A model generated the notes under the pieces. That model ran no database searches. It was not told where the DNA came from and was given only the letters and a program-made list of their open reading frames with translations. Shown piece by piece: positions 1-7,358 of a stretch of DNA of 20,834 nt. Position 1 is the first letter of the stretch, and the number at the start of each line of letters is the position of its first letter. Made by a program: the position numbers and the translations under genes. The stretch is from Treponema sp. UBA3819 (GTDB taxonomy: Bacteria > Spirochaetota > Spirochaetia > Treponematales > Treponemataceae): contig DFDV01000036.1 in NCBI GenBank assembly GCA_002369025.1, positions 1-20,834 of the forward strand, read 5' to 3'.

Positions 1-44
1 AGTTCTTCGTTACCAATTTTGTAGGTTACTCTTTCTACTGCCAT
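1..44 (-). CDS. pnp: Polynucleotide phosphorylase, first 14 codons (partial)
   Basis: Reading leftward from the ATG at 44-42 gives MAVERVTYKIGNEE and then runs off the window. PNPase is the 3'-5' phosphorolytic exoribonuclease of RNA decay. The call rests mainly on position: the gene starts 12 nt after the rpsO stop in the conserved rpsO-pnp order. The short N-terminus is compatible with PNPase but not diagnostic. A GGAG lies about 7 nt upstream of the ATG. Co-transcription with rpsO is likely because no terminator fits in the gap. Confidence 0.7.
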   Translation of the reverse strand, partial: MAVERVTYKIGNEE

Positions 45-56
45 TACACGCTCCGC

Positions 57-326
57 TTATTTGCGCAAGCCGAGCTCTTTAATGAGAGAGCGGTAGAGTT
101 CGAGATCACGACCCTGCAAGTATTTCAGCAGCTTTCTGCGCTGACCAACTGCCTTGAGCAGACCGCGAGAAGCGCCTGTGTCTTTCGGGAAGCGCTGTTT
201 GTGAGCGGTAAGCTGTTTGATGCGTTCAGTCAACAATGCGATCTGAACTTTTGTGTTGCCGGTGTCTGAATCATTTGCACCGAATTTGCCGACGATAGCA
301 GCTTTTTCTTCTTTTGTAAGTGCCAT
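57..326 (-). CDS. rpsO: 30S ribosomal protein S15
   Basis: The 89-residue product has the usual S15 length. It carries family hallmarks such as DTGNTKVQIALLTERI (residues 21-36), RGLLKAVGQRRKLLKYL (54-70) and the C-terminal IKELGLRK. S15 is a primary 16S rRNA binder that nucleates assembly of the small-subunit platform. The start is supported by a strong AAGGAG six nt upstream of the ATG. The loop that normally reads KDHHSRRGLL is KDTGASRGLL here, so the usual Ser52 is Ala. The gene follows a consensus promoter and a leader of about 225 nt and is followed closely by pnp. In E. coli S15 represses its own mRNA through a leader structure; whether that applies here is unknown. Confidence 0.97.
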   Translation of the reverse strand: MALTKEEKAAIVGKFGANDSDTGNTKVQIALLTERIKQLTAHKQRFPKDTGASRGLLKAVGQRRKLLKYLQGRDLELYRSLIKELGLRK

Positions 327-551
327 TACTTACTCCTTAAAATATATTTTCCCCTGAATTGCCAAAAAAACAGACCTGCCCTTACCCTTCCTCACGGCGA
401 CCCATTGGAACTCAGCAGCATGGCGCTATCCGAAAACCAATTTTACAGCCATCAGAACGATATGAACACAACCGTATGTTTGAATGCAAACAGTGGTGTG
501 TGCTGGCGTGGTCTTTTCACCGCGACCAGACAGTTGTATCGAAAAGATACC
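327..551 (-). promoter_or_regulatory. Long structured 5' leader of rpsO (or an independent small RNA)
   Basis: This stretch lies between the predicted start site near 551 and the rpsO ATG and has no convincing ORF on either strand. Read on the minus strand it contains a hairpin built from ACACACC and GUUUG paired with CAAAC and GG(U)UGUGU around a CAUU loop (about 467-500). Nearer the 5' end is a smaller GGUC/GACC hairpin. A run of seven U residues lies at about 362-368, roughly 185 nt from the start site, with no clear GC-rich stem immediately before it. It could be an S15-responsive leader, another cis-regulator or a separate small RNA. I do not recognise a named RNA family. Confidence 0.4.
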
Positions 552-557
552 ATTTCT

Positions 558-585
558 ATTATAGTAATATGCTCGGAAAAGTCAA
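558..585 (-). promoter_or_regulatory. Sigma-70-type promoter for rpsO-pnp
   Basis: On the minus strand TTGACT (585-580) and a perfect TATAAT (563-558) are separated by 16 bp, which predicts transcription starting near 551. It is oriented towards rpsO and begins about 25 bp from the edge of the palindromic repeat at 610-696. Confidence 0.75.
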
Positions 586-609
586 TGTAGGGGAAGTAAG
601 AAGAGGAAG

Positions 610-696
610 CACAGATGAACGGGGATTAAGAGGGATGAGGCACAGATATAGCATCCGTGTCCAATCTGCACCCATCCGTGTGCATCTGTGTCAAAA
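610..696 (-). repeat. Dispersed CACAGAT palindromic repeat, copy 1
   Basis: On the minus strand the element begins TTTTGACACAGAT (696 downward) and ends CATCTGTG (617-610). Its outer arms CACAGATG (610-617) and CATCTGTG (683-690) are inverted repeats. Inside are CAGATTGGACACGGAT and ATCTGTGCCTCATCC, both nearly or exactly shared with the copy near 14489-14614. It fills the gap between the outer-membrane barrel gene, whose stop is at 702, and the rpsO promoter. It can fold into a long imperfect hairpin and might terminate or stabilise the upstream transcript. I see no ORF or transposase in it. Confidence 0.8.
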
Positions 697-701
697 TATT
701 T

Positions 702-2051
702 TTAGAATGACACAGTTCCTTTGAGCGTAAGGCAGCTCAGGTCGTGATAGGTGCCGTAGAGACCGGCTTTATCAGGACCTTCAAGGAAGATATTTCCAAT
801 CAGGGCAAGTTTTATGGCGTCGGTCAGGCTGTACTCTGCGGACAGCTGCGTAGTAGAAGACAGTTCCCTCAGGTCAAGGAAGGCAAGACCGGAAAGAGAA
901 AGCGTGTCATTCAGGAGCATTTTTTCCACTGACAGGCTGGCCTGGTGGCGATAATTTTTGCGGTTAAGGGCCGTATCGTCTCCAAAGACATAATCGGCAA
1001 TGTACTGGGCAGAAAGAGTCCAGCCACTGCCGGGAGTCCAGTCAAATCCGCCCAGGCCGACCAGCTGGTGATGACGCTCCGCAGCCGAAAAGGATTTTCC
1101 TGCTGCCTGCTGTCTTGCCTGCCATTCATTTGCAGTCTGCACATAGCGGCGGGGAAAATATGCGCTTTCAAAACGGAAGACAAAATCTCCTGCGGGAATG
1201 GCAGCATCAAGGCCAAACATGGTCATGCGCTCATAGCCGCCCGTCACATTCACTTTTGCCTCGGGTATGACGGTATAAGTCATAAAAGGCAAATCATCCC
1301 ATCCGTAAAAGGCATAGAAGGACAAATCCAGAGCAGAAAAATACAGGCTTACCCTTGCCGCATATTCACTGTTTGCCAGAGATTTTTCCGGTAAGTCAAA
1401 ATCATCATAGCGTTTTGGAGTGACAAGCGTGTAGTTTCCGTATTTTTCCGGGAAGAGAATTTTTCTCATGGGATTTCGGGCGGCAAGAGGCAGGGTGCTG
1501 GGTGTAAAAAGCGGAATCCAGTAGGCATCTGCCTGAACTTTTTCGCCCGTGTAAGAAAGGCGGACTGCGTCTATCCCCTGTCTGCTCTCCTTGTAGGTAG
1601 AGGCAATCATCGAAGACTCATCCTGGGGACAGAGAACATCCGTAATCTGAATGCCGTCTGCCTTTCCCCAGGCCGCAATCATTCTTCCTGCACGCAGGGC
1701 CCAGAAAGAGCCGTTATAGTCAAAATATGCCTCTTTGAGTTTTATGGCAAAATGGCCGTCGTCAGTTACCAGAGCAGAAAGTCCGTTTGTAGACTGACTG
1801 CCCACTCCGTCTCCCACTAATATTGCATTAAAGCAGAAGAAACTGTCTCCAAGGCTTGCTTTTACAAGATTATCATAGAGAAGGTTTCCTACAAGAAAAG
1901 TGCCCTTGTTGTCATGCGTATTGGGAAGCCCTGCTCCGGCAAGAGCTGAAAGACTTCCCGCATAGGAAAGATCCTGCGCATACAGAAAAGTAGAAAAGCA
2001 GAAAAATAAGAATGTAGAGGCAAATGAGCGCAAGCCCCGGAATGAAGTCAT
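702..2051 (-). CDS. DUF1302-like outer-membrane beta-barrel protein
   Basis: The 449-residue product has a signal peptide (hydrophobic residues about 10-24, cleavage likely after LYA25). The rest is amphipathic beta-strand-like sequence rich in aromatic and Gly residues and ends in Phe (LKGTVSF), as outer-membrane barrels do. Residues 119-144, including AWGKADGIQITDVLCPQD, resemble the conserved block of DUF1302-type barrels. The start codon overlaps the stop of the LolA-like gene (ATGA), which implies translational coupling. With the RND exporter and LolA-like protein it probably forms a transport chain, acting as the outer-membrane exit or acceptor. The cargo is unknown; by analogy with other MMPL/DUF1329/DUF1302 sets it may be a lipid or another hydrophobic molecule. 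Confidence 0.75.
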   Translation of the reverse strand: MTSFRGLRSFASTFLFFCFSTFLYAQDLSYAGSLSALAGAGLPNTHDNKGTFLVGNLLYDNLVKASLGDSFFCFNAILVGDGVGSQSTNGLSALVTDDGHFAIKLKEAYFDYNGSFWALRAGRMIAAWGKADGIQITDVLCPQDESSMIASTYKESRQGIDAVRLSYTGEKVQADAYWIPLFTPSTLPLAARNPMRKILFPEKYGNYTLVTPKRYDDFDLPEKSLANSEYAARVSLYFSALDLSFYAFYGWDDLPFMTYTVIPEAKVNVTGGYERMTMFGLDAAIPAGDFVFRFESAYFPRRYVQTANEWQARQQAAGKSFSAAERHHQLVGLGGFDWTPGSGWTLSAQYIADYVFGDDTALNRKNYRHQASLSVEKMLLNDTLSLSGLAFLDLRELSSTTQLSAEYSLTDAIKLALIGNIFLEGPDKAGLYGTYHDLSCLTLKGTVSF

Positions 2052-2836
2052 TTGAGCAGCTCCCTTTCAAGGGCACTGACAGTAAAGTAGGCTGCGTCAA
2101 TCGCTATGTCAAACTGCTGGTCTTTTACCTGATAGACAGTAGAATGTTTGCTCTGTACATTGGTCATGGTCATTTTCTGAATAGTCCAGTAGCCATTGAT
2201 TTGGGTAATTCCTTCACAGTCCAGAGTTTTTTTCAGCTTGCCGGCCTTATCATAGTATTCACCCTGATGTACAACATAGTTTTCTTTTCCAATCCAGAGA
2301 ATACGGCGGGAAATTTTGGCATTTTTATCCTTTGCAGTGTATTCCAGTTTCCAGCAGGGAACGCCCTTTACTTCTTCTTCTCCGAGAATTGCAAAGGTAT
2401 CCTTTCCCATGCTGCGGTCACCAATATCATCGTAGGTAAAATCGGTACCCTGAAAGTCATCATCCTTATTGGAACCTGAAACCCGGCGGACTTTTTTCAT
2501 GGCAGGAAGATAGAGCCAGCTGTCACTGTCCTTTACGCTTCCGTCAGGATTATCGGGATATTCAAAGTTTAAGTAGCTTACACCGGCTACATCTTTTGGC
2601 GTTCTGAAAACCATTACGGATTTTTTTGTCGTACCTTCCTTCATCATATAGGAGGCAACATCCCTGACCCGGCTTTTTCCGTTTTTATCAATAAGAGTCA
2701 TGGTTGCCGTAGAAAAAGATGTCTTTCCGTCAGGCAGGTCATGTACCTTCTGGGCTATTTCACGGGCAGACTCTGCAAAGACTGAACTTCCCGCAGCAAG
2801 CAGGAATATTCCAAAAATAAGATGTGTTGCTTTCAT
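2048..2836 (-). CDS. Outer membrane lipoprotein-sorting (LolA-like) periplasmic protein
   Basis: The 262-residue product starts with a clear signal peptide (KATHLIFGIFLLAAGSSVFA, cleavage after Ala21) and has no lipobox. The mature part carries the hallmark of the LolA-like family that accompanies RND exporters: WLYLPAMKKVRRVSGSNKDD, then DFQGTDFTYDDIG, then a C-terminal GYWTIQKMTMTN strand. Such proteins have a half-barrel fold that shields a hydrophobic ligand in the periplasm. Its place between the RND gene and the barrel gene fits a shuttle between the two membranes. An AAGGAG lies about 13 nt before the ATG, which is longer than usual, but no better start is seen. It need not handle lipoproteins despite the family name. 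Confidence 0.88.
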   Translation of the reverse strand: MKATHLIFGIFLLAAGSSVFAESAREIAQKVHDLPDGKTSFSTATMTLIDKNGKSRVRDVASYMMKEGTTKKSVMVFRTPKDVAGVSYLNFEYPDNPDGSVKDSDSWLYLPAMKKVRRVSGSNKDDDFQGTDFTYDDIGDRSMGKDTFAILGEEEVKGVPCWKLEYTAKDKNAKISRRILWIGKENYVVHQGEYYDKAGKLKKTLDCEGITQINGYWTIQKMTMTNVQSKHSTVYQVKDQQFDIAIDAAYFTVSALERELLK

Positions 2837-2855
2837 ACGAATTCAGCGCTCCTTC

Positions 2856-2873
2856 TGTTAGTTAATGCTAACA
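2856..2873 (-). other. Small intercistronic hairpin or operator-like palindrome
   Basis: TGTTAG and CTAACA form a perfect 6-bp inverted repeat around a six-base spacer in the 49-bp gap between the RND stop and the LolA-like ribosome-binding site. No U-tract follows, so it is not a terminator. It may affect mRNA processing or translation, or be a protein site. Confidence 0.35.
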
Positions 2874-2885
2874 TGAAATATATCA

Positions 2886-5228
2886 TCATTTCTTAATTCT
2901 GACAAGATAGAGCAAGGCAGGAGTCAGGGTATAATCAGCAATCAGAGCGGCAGCAAGACCGAGAACTGACAGCAGGCCGATGACAAAAAGATAATGCAGG
3001 GGACTGAACATATAGACAGCAAAAATTGCACACAGGATAAATGTAGTCATAAACATGGATTTTCCGATTTCGCGGAAGGTGGCTTCCATTGCCGTCTGAT
3101 ATGAGGCAGTTTTTTCCAGTCCATATTTTACATGGGTAATCAGATGAATGGTATCGTCAACGGCAATTCCCAGAATAAGGGGCATTATAGTCACCGTGGA
3201 AAAATCCAGAGGAAATTTACAGAGTCCCATGGTTGCCGCCACAAGGATGACCGGGGCAAGATTCGGAATCATGCCGATAAGCCCCATGCGTATGCTGGAG
3301 AAGGCAAAAATCAAAAGAAGGGCGATGATGATAAAAGAAAAACCAAAAGATTTCAATTCTCCCCTCACCATGCGGCCGCTCATTTCTGCATATTCAATCA
3401 TGTCTCCAAGAATGACGCTTGAAGCATCGGGAAAAAGTTCCGCCAGTTTCTTTTCGATTTGCGCCACATTTTCCGTAGCCTCCTCGGTGCTGTAATAGGC
3501 CATATCAACACCAATCGAAGCTGTTCTGAACTCATCATCCATGGATTCGGAAAAATCCTTTGACATTTCTATAGAAGAAAGTTCCATCAGCTGAGCAAGG
3601 ACATAAGGATCATGAGGAACCGTAAAATAGTCTTCCCTGCCCTCGTTCAGAGCCCGGTTCATTTCTTTCAGAATATCGGTAACGGATGTAACGCGGGGCT
3701 TTCCGCCAGAAATCTTTGTAAGGGAAAGACTGCCCAGATATGTTTCAAAGTCTTCCAGCCTTGTCATAATTTCAGGCTCTTTAAAAGCCCCCTCCTCTGC
3801 AAAGGAAATCATCACCGTATAGCTGTACTGATTTCCAAGCTTCTGCTTTGTCAGTTCATAGCGGGCTTTTGAATGTGGCATTTTGTCGCCGGCAATAGAA
3901 AGAATGTCAATTTTAACGCTCACCTTCAGTATAAAGGGAATGCAAGCTGCAAGAACAAGAATGGAAAGAAGAATGATAAGTCTGCGGTGTTTTTCCACCA
4001 CATCTGCCCAGCGGGAAAAAGCCATATCAATCCATGTCGCTCCCTTTTCATTTGAAGTGTCAGGAGCGCGGTCTTTTCCAAAGCTGAGGAAAATGGGAAT
4101 AAGGACAGCTACATACAGATAAACCGCAAGCACCACCAGAGAGGCAGTTTTTCCCATCCAGGCCACAGGCTTCATATCGACAAGTGCAAAACTGACAAGG
4201 GAGGCAATCGTCGTAATCACCGTAAAGAGAACCGACCAGCCGCACTCTTCCACCGTTTTTTCAACAGACTCTTTCCTTTTTCCTGTCCGGCGGAAATAAA
4301 GCTTGAACATGTTGATATAGTGAATGGAATAGCCGACAGAAAGGGCCATTCCCAGCAGAACAGGCAGCGTGATAAGGGCCGCATCTGCCTTTACTCCAAA
4401 ATACGCCATGCCTCCCAGTACCGATGCGATTGCACCCAGGGTAGCAAGAGCCGGAATGATTACTCCCAGAGGAGTCCGCACAAAAATGAGCAGAAAAAGC
4501 AGCATGACCACAAAACCGAGCACAACCCTCAGCAGATAATCCGGATATTCGTAGATTTCATCCTGGGCATCAGAATAAGGCTGACCGCTTCCATACAGTT
4601 TGTATGAGTCAGACTGAAATTCCGGGCTCTGAAGCAAATCGTTAAGGGCATAGCCGACTTTCAGAGACTCTTCATCCGGGTCACCTTCGTAGGGATAGAG
4701 CGTGAGCAGAATCCAGCTTTCCCGGCCGTCATCACTGACCAGTGAATTGATAAGGGCATTGGTCTTTTCACTTCCCCGCATGATAAAATCGCGCTTTGCC
4801 TGCAGTTCTGCCGGGTCTGAGGGAATTCCTTTTTCGTAGGGTCTCACAACCTCAAAGCCTTCTTCGTTTCCTACAGGAATATCAACTTCAATAAGGGAAG
4901 TCAGATTTTTTGCATAGGGAAATTCCAGCATGCGGTTTCCCAGTTCCTGAATGAGTTTGAGGCTGGATTCAGAAAAGACATCATCCGTTACGAGAAGGAC
5001 AGCAAGCCCATGATTATTGCCAAACACTTCCTCGTAGCGTTTTTTATCGATTTTGATTTTGTCAGCATCACCGTACCAGCCGTCACTTCCGTTTACCATT
5101 TTGAAATGGGTAAGACCGGCTGAGCACACTAATGTCAGCAGTATAAAAAGGGCAAGAATAGGAAAGCGATATGAAATCTGTTTCTTTCCAATAAAAGCAA
5201 AAAAAGCATTGATTTTAGAAAGATTCAT
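2886..5228 (-). CDS. RND/MMPL-family exporter
   Basis: The 780-residue inner-membrane protein has the duplicated RND layout. TM1 is near residues 22-40, followed by a periplasmic loop to about 230 and TM2-6 (about 232-384). TM7 is near 416-434, followed by a second loop to about 625 and TM8-12 (about 627-776). The second half has GIAVDDTIHLITH (687-699), with the Asp691-Asp692 pair expected for proton coupling. The matching place in the first half is SVGYSIHYI, with Gly299-Tyr300 and no acid. The type resembles MMPL/Patched-like lipid exporters more than drug pumps of the AcrB type. An AAGGG lies about 8 nt before the ATG. The gene starts 18 nt after the TAA that would end the full-length hydrogenase-chemoreceptor and is followed by the LolA-like and barrel genes, its likely partners. 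Confidence 0.9.
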   Translation of the reverse strand: MNLSKINAFFAFIGKKQISYRFPILALFILLTLVCSAGLTHFKMVNGSDGWYGDADKIKIDKKRYEEVFGNNHGLAVLLVTDDVFSESSLKLIQELGNRMLEFPYAKNLTSLIEVDIPVGNEEGFEVVRPYEKGIPSDPAELQAKRDFIMRGSEKTNALINSLVSDDGRESWILLTLYPYEGDPDEESLKVGYALNDLLQSPEFQSDSYKLYGSGQPYSDAQDEIYEYPDYLLRVVLGFVVMLLFLLIFVRTPLGVIIPALATLGAIASVLGGMAYFGVKADAALITLPVLLGMALSVGYSIHYINMFKLYFRRTGKRKESVEKTVEECGWSVLFTVITTIASLVSFALVDMKPVAWMGKTASLVVLAVYLYVAVLIPIFLSFGKDRAPDTSNEKGATWIDMAFSRWADVVEKHRRLIILLSILVLAACIPFILKVSVKIDILSIAGDKMPHSKARYELTKQKLGNQYSYTVMISFAEEGAFKEPEIMTRLEDFETYLGSLSLTKISGGKPRVTSVTDILKEMNRALNEGREDYFTVPHDPYVLAQLMELSSIEMSKDFSESMDDEFRTASIGVDMAYYSTEEATENVAQIEKKLAELFPDASSVILGDMIEYAEMSGRMVRGELKSFGFSFIIIALLLIFAFSSIRMGLIGMIPNLAPVILVAATMGLCKFPLDFSTVTIMPLILGIAVDDTIHLITHVKYGLEKTASYQTAMEATFREIGKSMFMTTFILCAIFAVYMFSPLHYLFVIGLLSVLGLAAALIADYTLTPALLYLVRIKK

Positions 5229-5246
5229 AAGCTTTCCCTTCCGTCT

Positions 5247-5426
5247 TTACAATTCAAGTGTTGCAATTGCCGTTTTAATTTCAGCAGTACCGGAGCGAAG
5301 TCTTTCCGTTGCATCCGCAACCGCCTGCTGAGCCTCCCGCATGTGACCGATTGACTGCAGCAGCATTTCGCCACCGTTATTCTGTTCTGCCACCGCCCCG
5401 CGAACCTGAGACTCCTGCTGTTTTAC
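5247..5426 (-). pseudogene. C-terminal 59 codons of the chemoreceptor domain, separated by an amber codon
   Basis: The frame of the hydrogenase-chemoreceptor gene stays open after the TAG at 5429-5427 for 59 more codons, ending at TAA 5249-5247. It reads like the descending helix of a methyl-accepting domain (VKQQESQVRGAVAEQNNG, later ATERLRSGTAEIKTAIATLEL in two stretches). It has no start or ribosome-binding site of its own. It would be translated only by readthrough, or the stop is a recent nonsense mutation or sequencing error; CAG to TAG is one transition. The piece ends 18 nt before the RND gene. Confidence 0.75.
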
Positions 5427-7319
5427 CTAAGCCGAAAGGTCAACGATATGGGTAAACTGTCCGGAAACTTCTTCCGTACGCTGGGAAGCATTGCCAATAA
5501 GCGTCTTCATGTTTTTGAGCACTTCATCAATGGCACGGGTCTGCTTGCTGGAATCCTCGGCAAGTTTTCTGATTTCCTGAGCGACAACCGCAAAGCCTTT
5601 TCCCGACTCTCCCGCATGTGCCGCTTCAATAGCCGCATTCATTGATAGCAGATTTGTCTGAGCCGCGATAGAATCAATCATCTTGCTCATTTCCATAAGG
5701 CCGGAAGAAGAATCTTCAATCTGGCGGACAATGGCAGTAACGTCATTCAGTCTCGTCTGTCCGACACTCGTCGCCTGCTCAAGTTCAGTTACCGCGGCAA
5801 AATTCTTTTCCAGAATGCCGTTGATTGAGCCGATATTTCCAATCATTTCTTCCACCGCAGAAGCAGAGGAGTTCACATTGTCAGTCATCTCTCCGGTAAC
5901 AGAAACCAACTCCGCTACATTCTGTTCAGAATCTCCCAGACAGGCAAGGCTCTTTTGCGTCACCTTATCTATAGAAGACTGAATCTGAGCCTTAAAGTTC
6001 CGGGTCATCTGGTGCATGACATAGTAGTTGCAGTGCTCCATCTTGTTTACGCCGTTAAAAATCGCTTTTGCCATTTCACGGCAGGATGTGTAGCCGCAGG
6101 CCTGACAGTTCAGTTCATCTCTTTTCTCATATTTTCCCATTTCGTGGAAAATGCGTGTAATATCTTCTTCAGTCGGTTCCTTAAGGTGCTTTACAGATGC
6201 ACTGCGGTCGGTGTAGCTACGAGTATAGATACCTTCCTTCCAGAATTCATCGATTGCGGCGTTCAGTTTTTTGAGAGACTTCTTTTTGATTTTTTCGCCG
6301 TTTGTATGCCATTCCGCACTGCGCTTTTCCATACGGCGCTCAACATAGCCCTCAAGTTCGTCAATAGGAAGGTTCTGGTTGTCTGTTCCGGCGCCACAGT
6401 TACAGCCCTTTCCGCAGTTGAGACAGTCAATCAGCTGATAGGCCGGCTTTTTACCCTTTTTGATGTCGGCGGCAAGCTGTTCAAAATATTCGTAGACTTC
6501 TGGAGCGCCTTCAATCTTGCGGGTTATCTTTTTGATTCCGGGAACAAAGCGTTCCGCCGTGCGCATAAGTCCGCCCGGTGTAGAATACAAAACGCCCCTC
6601 TCTGCCAGAGGATTATCATAGGGCTCGCGTTTAAATGCGGCAAGGTTGATATCATGTTCTTTAAAATAGGCAGAAAGAGAATGCATGGTTACGTTGTAGT
6701 CTCCCAGACCGTTTTCATCAAATTCACGGCGCTTTGCAAAACAGGGAGAGATAACTGCCACTTTGTACTGGGCATACTGGGGATAGAATTTCTTTATCAT
6801 GGTCACCGTATGCGCCATGGGGCTGTCTGCAGGAGAAAGATACTGAAGCATTTCCGGGTGGTAGAGTTCAAACCAGGTGACAATAGCCGGACAGGGCTGG
6901 GCGATAACCAGTTTGGGATTATTGCGCTTAATATGCTCTACATAAGATTTGGTCGTCAGTTCCGCGCCAAAGCCTACATCAAAAACAGCCTTTACGCCGA
7001 TGGATTTAAGCCAGCCGTTAAGTTCCAGGTCTTTTCCCCGGAAATGAGGAGCAACGGCAGGGGCAACAATTGCAACAATGCCCGTTCCCTTTTTAAGGTC
7101 AGAAAAGAAGGCATCGGTATCATCAAGCCCCTTTCTTGCGCCATGCTCACAGGCAGAGATACAGGCACCGCAGCCCAAACACAATTCGTGATTTACTTTT
7201 ACATAATCACCGGAACCGTCATTGCAAAGTTTTGACGGACATACCGCAATACACCGATGACAGTTCACGCATTTGTCTTTATCGACAAAAATCACTGGAG
7301 TCAAATCTGATCTTGCCAT
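5427..7319 (-). CDS. [FeFe]-hydrogenase-like sensor fused to a methyl-accepting chemotaxis domain (truncated by amber stop)
   Basis: The 630 residues before the TAG contain two [4Fe-4S] ferredoxin motifs (Cys17/20/23/27 and 47/50/53/57). A hydrogenase large-subunit domain follows (about 80-315): QPCPAIVTW with Cys143, SPCFAKRREF with Cys193, and DCLNCGKGCNCGAG with Cys302 and Cys306. Next is a four-Cys Fe-S module (Cys405/408/413/430), then a chemoreceptor signalling hairpin whose tip is near 562-595 (NAAIEAAHAGESGKGFAVVA). There is no signal peptide or membrane segment, so this is a cytosolic receptor. In catalytic enzymes the first motif is TSCCP; here Pro142 replaces the proton-relay Cys, as expected for sensory hydrogenases. 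The likely role is redox or H2 sensing for the CheA/CheW pathway. GAGG lies 7 nt before the ATG. The stop removes about 60 residues of the receptor's return helix, so the gene may be inactive in this strain. Confidence 0.85.
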   Translation of the reverse strand: MARSDLTPVIFVDKDKCVNCHRCIAVCPSKLCNDGSGDYVKVNHELCLGCGACISACEHGARKGLDDTDAFFSDLKKGTGIVAIVAPAVAPHFRGKDLELNGWLKSIGVKAVFDVGFGAELTTKSYVEHIKRNNPKLVIAQPCPAIVTWFELYHPEMLQYLSPADSPMAHTVTMIKKFYPQYAQYKVAVISPCFAKRREFDENGLGDYNVTMHSLSAYFKEHDINLAAFKREPYDNPLAERGVLYSTPGGLMRTAERFVPGIKKITRKIEGAPEVYEYFEQLAADIKKGKKPAYQLIDCLNCGKGCNCGAGTDNQNLPIDELEGYVERRMEKRSAEWHTNGEKIKKKSLKKLNAAIDEFWKEGIYTRSYTDRSASVKHLKEPTEEDITRIFHEMGKYEKRDELNCQACGYTSCREMAKAIFNGVNKMEHCNYYVMHQMTRNFKAQIQSSIDKVTQKSLACLGDSEQNVAELVSVTGEMTDNVNSSASAVEEMIGNIGSINGILEKNFAAVTELEQATSVGQTRLNDVTAIVRQIEDSSSGLMEMSKMIDSIAAQTNLLSMNAAIEAAHAGESGKGFAVVAQEIRKLAEDSSKQTRAIDEVLKNMKTLIGNASQRTEEVSGQFTHIVDLSA

Positions 7320-7338
7320 CTTTATACCTCAAAATCCT

Positions 7339-7344
7339 ATTATA
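7339..7344 (-). promoter_or_regulatory. Candidate -10 element for the hydrogenase-chemoreceptor gene
   Basis: A perfect TATAAT on the minus strand lies about 20 nt before the start codon in the AT-rich 39-bp gap after truB~ribF. No good -35 is visible at 16-18 bp, so it may be weak or activator-dependent. Readthrough from the rimP operon is also possible because I see no terminator in the gap. Confidence 0.4.
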
Positions 7345-7358
7345 TTAAAAAATAATTT

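Noticed and set aside
368..380. CAGACCTGCC on the plus strand, resembling the B12 box of cobalamin riboswitches
   Set aside because: The rest of such a riboswitch would have to lie 5' of it, within rpsO coding sequence, and the downstream region has no gene on that strand. It is a short chance match.
361..420. SRP (4.5S) RNA gene in the rpsO leader
   Set aside because: AGCAGC and GGAA strings occur on the plus strand, but the domain IV signature (CAGG ... GGAAGGAAGCAGCC type) is not present.
495..535. GCGGTGAAAA...CCACTGT on the minus strand, loosely like the cobalamin riboswitch core
   Set aside because: No proper B12 box follows at the expected distance and the preceding GGGAA-type element is missing.
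359..724. Plus-strand open frames in the gap between rpsO and the barrel gene
   Set aside because: They cross the palindromic repeat and the rpsO leader/promoter, have no ribosome-binding site and no recognisable protein features.
5427..5429. TAG recoding (for example pyrrolysine) as a genome-wide explanation
   Set aside because: rimP, nusA, rbfA and the lipoprotein gene in the same window end at TAG in the expected places, so amber works as a stop here.
5955..7235. Plus-strand open frame of 426 codons antisense to the hydrogenase-chemoreceptor gene
   Set aside because: It lies inside a gene with clear Fe-S, H-cluster and chemoreceptor motifs. Its own translation is biased and shows no recognisable domain, so it is a shadow frame.
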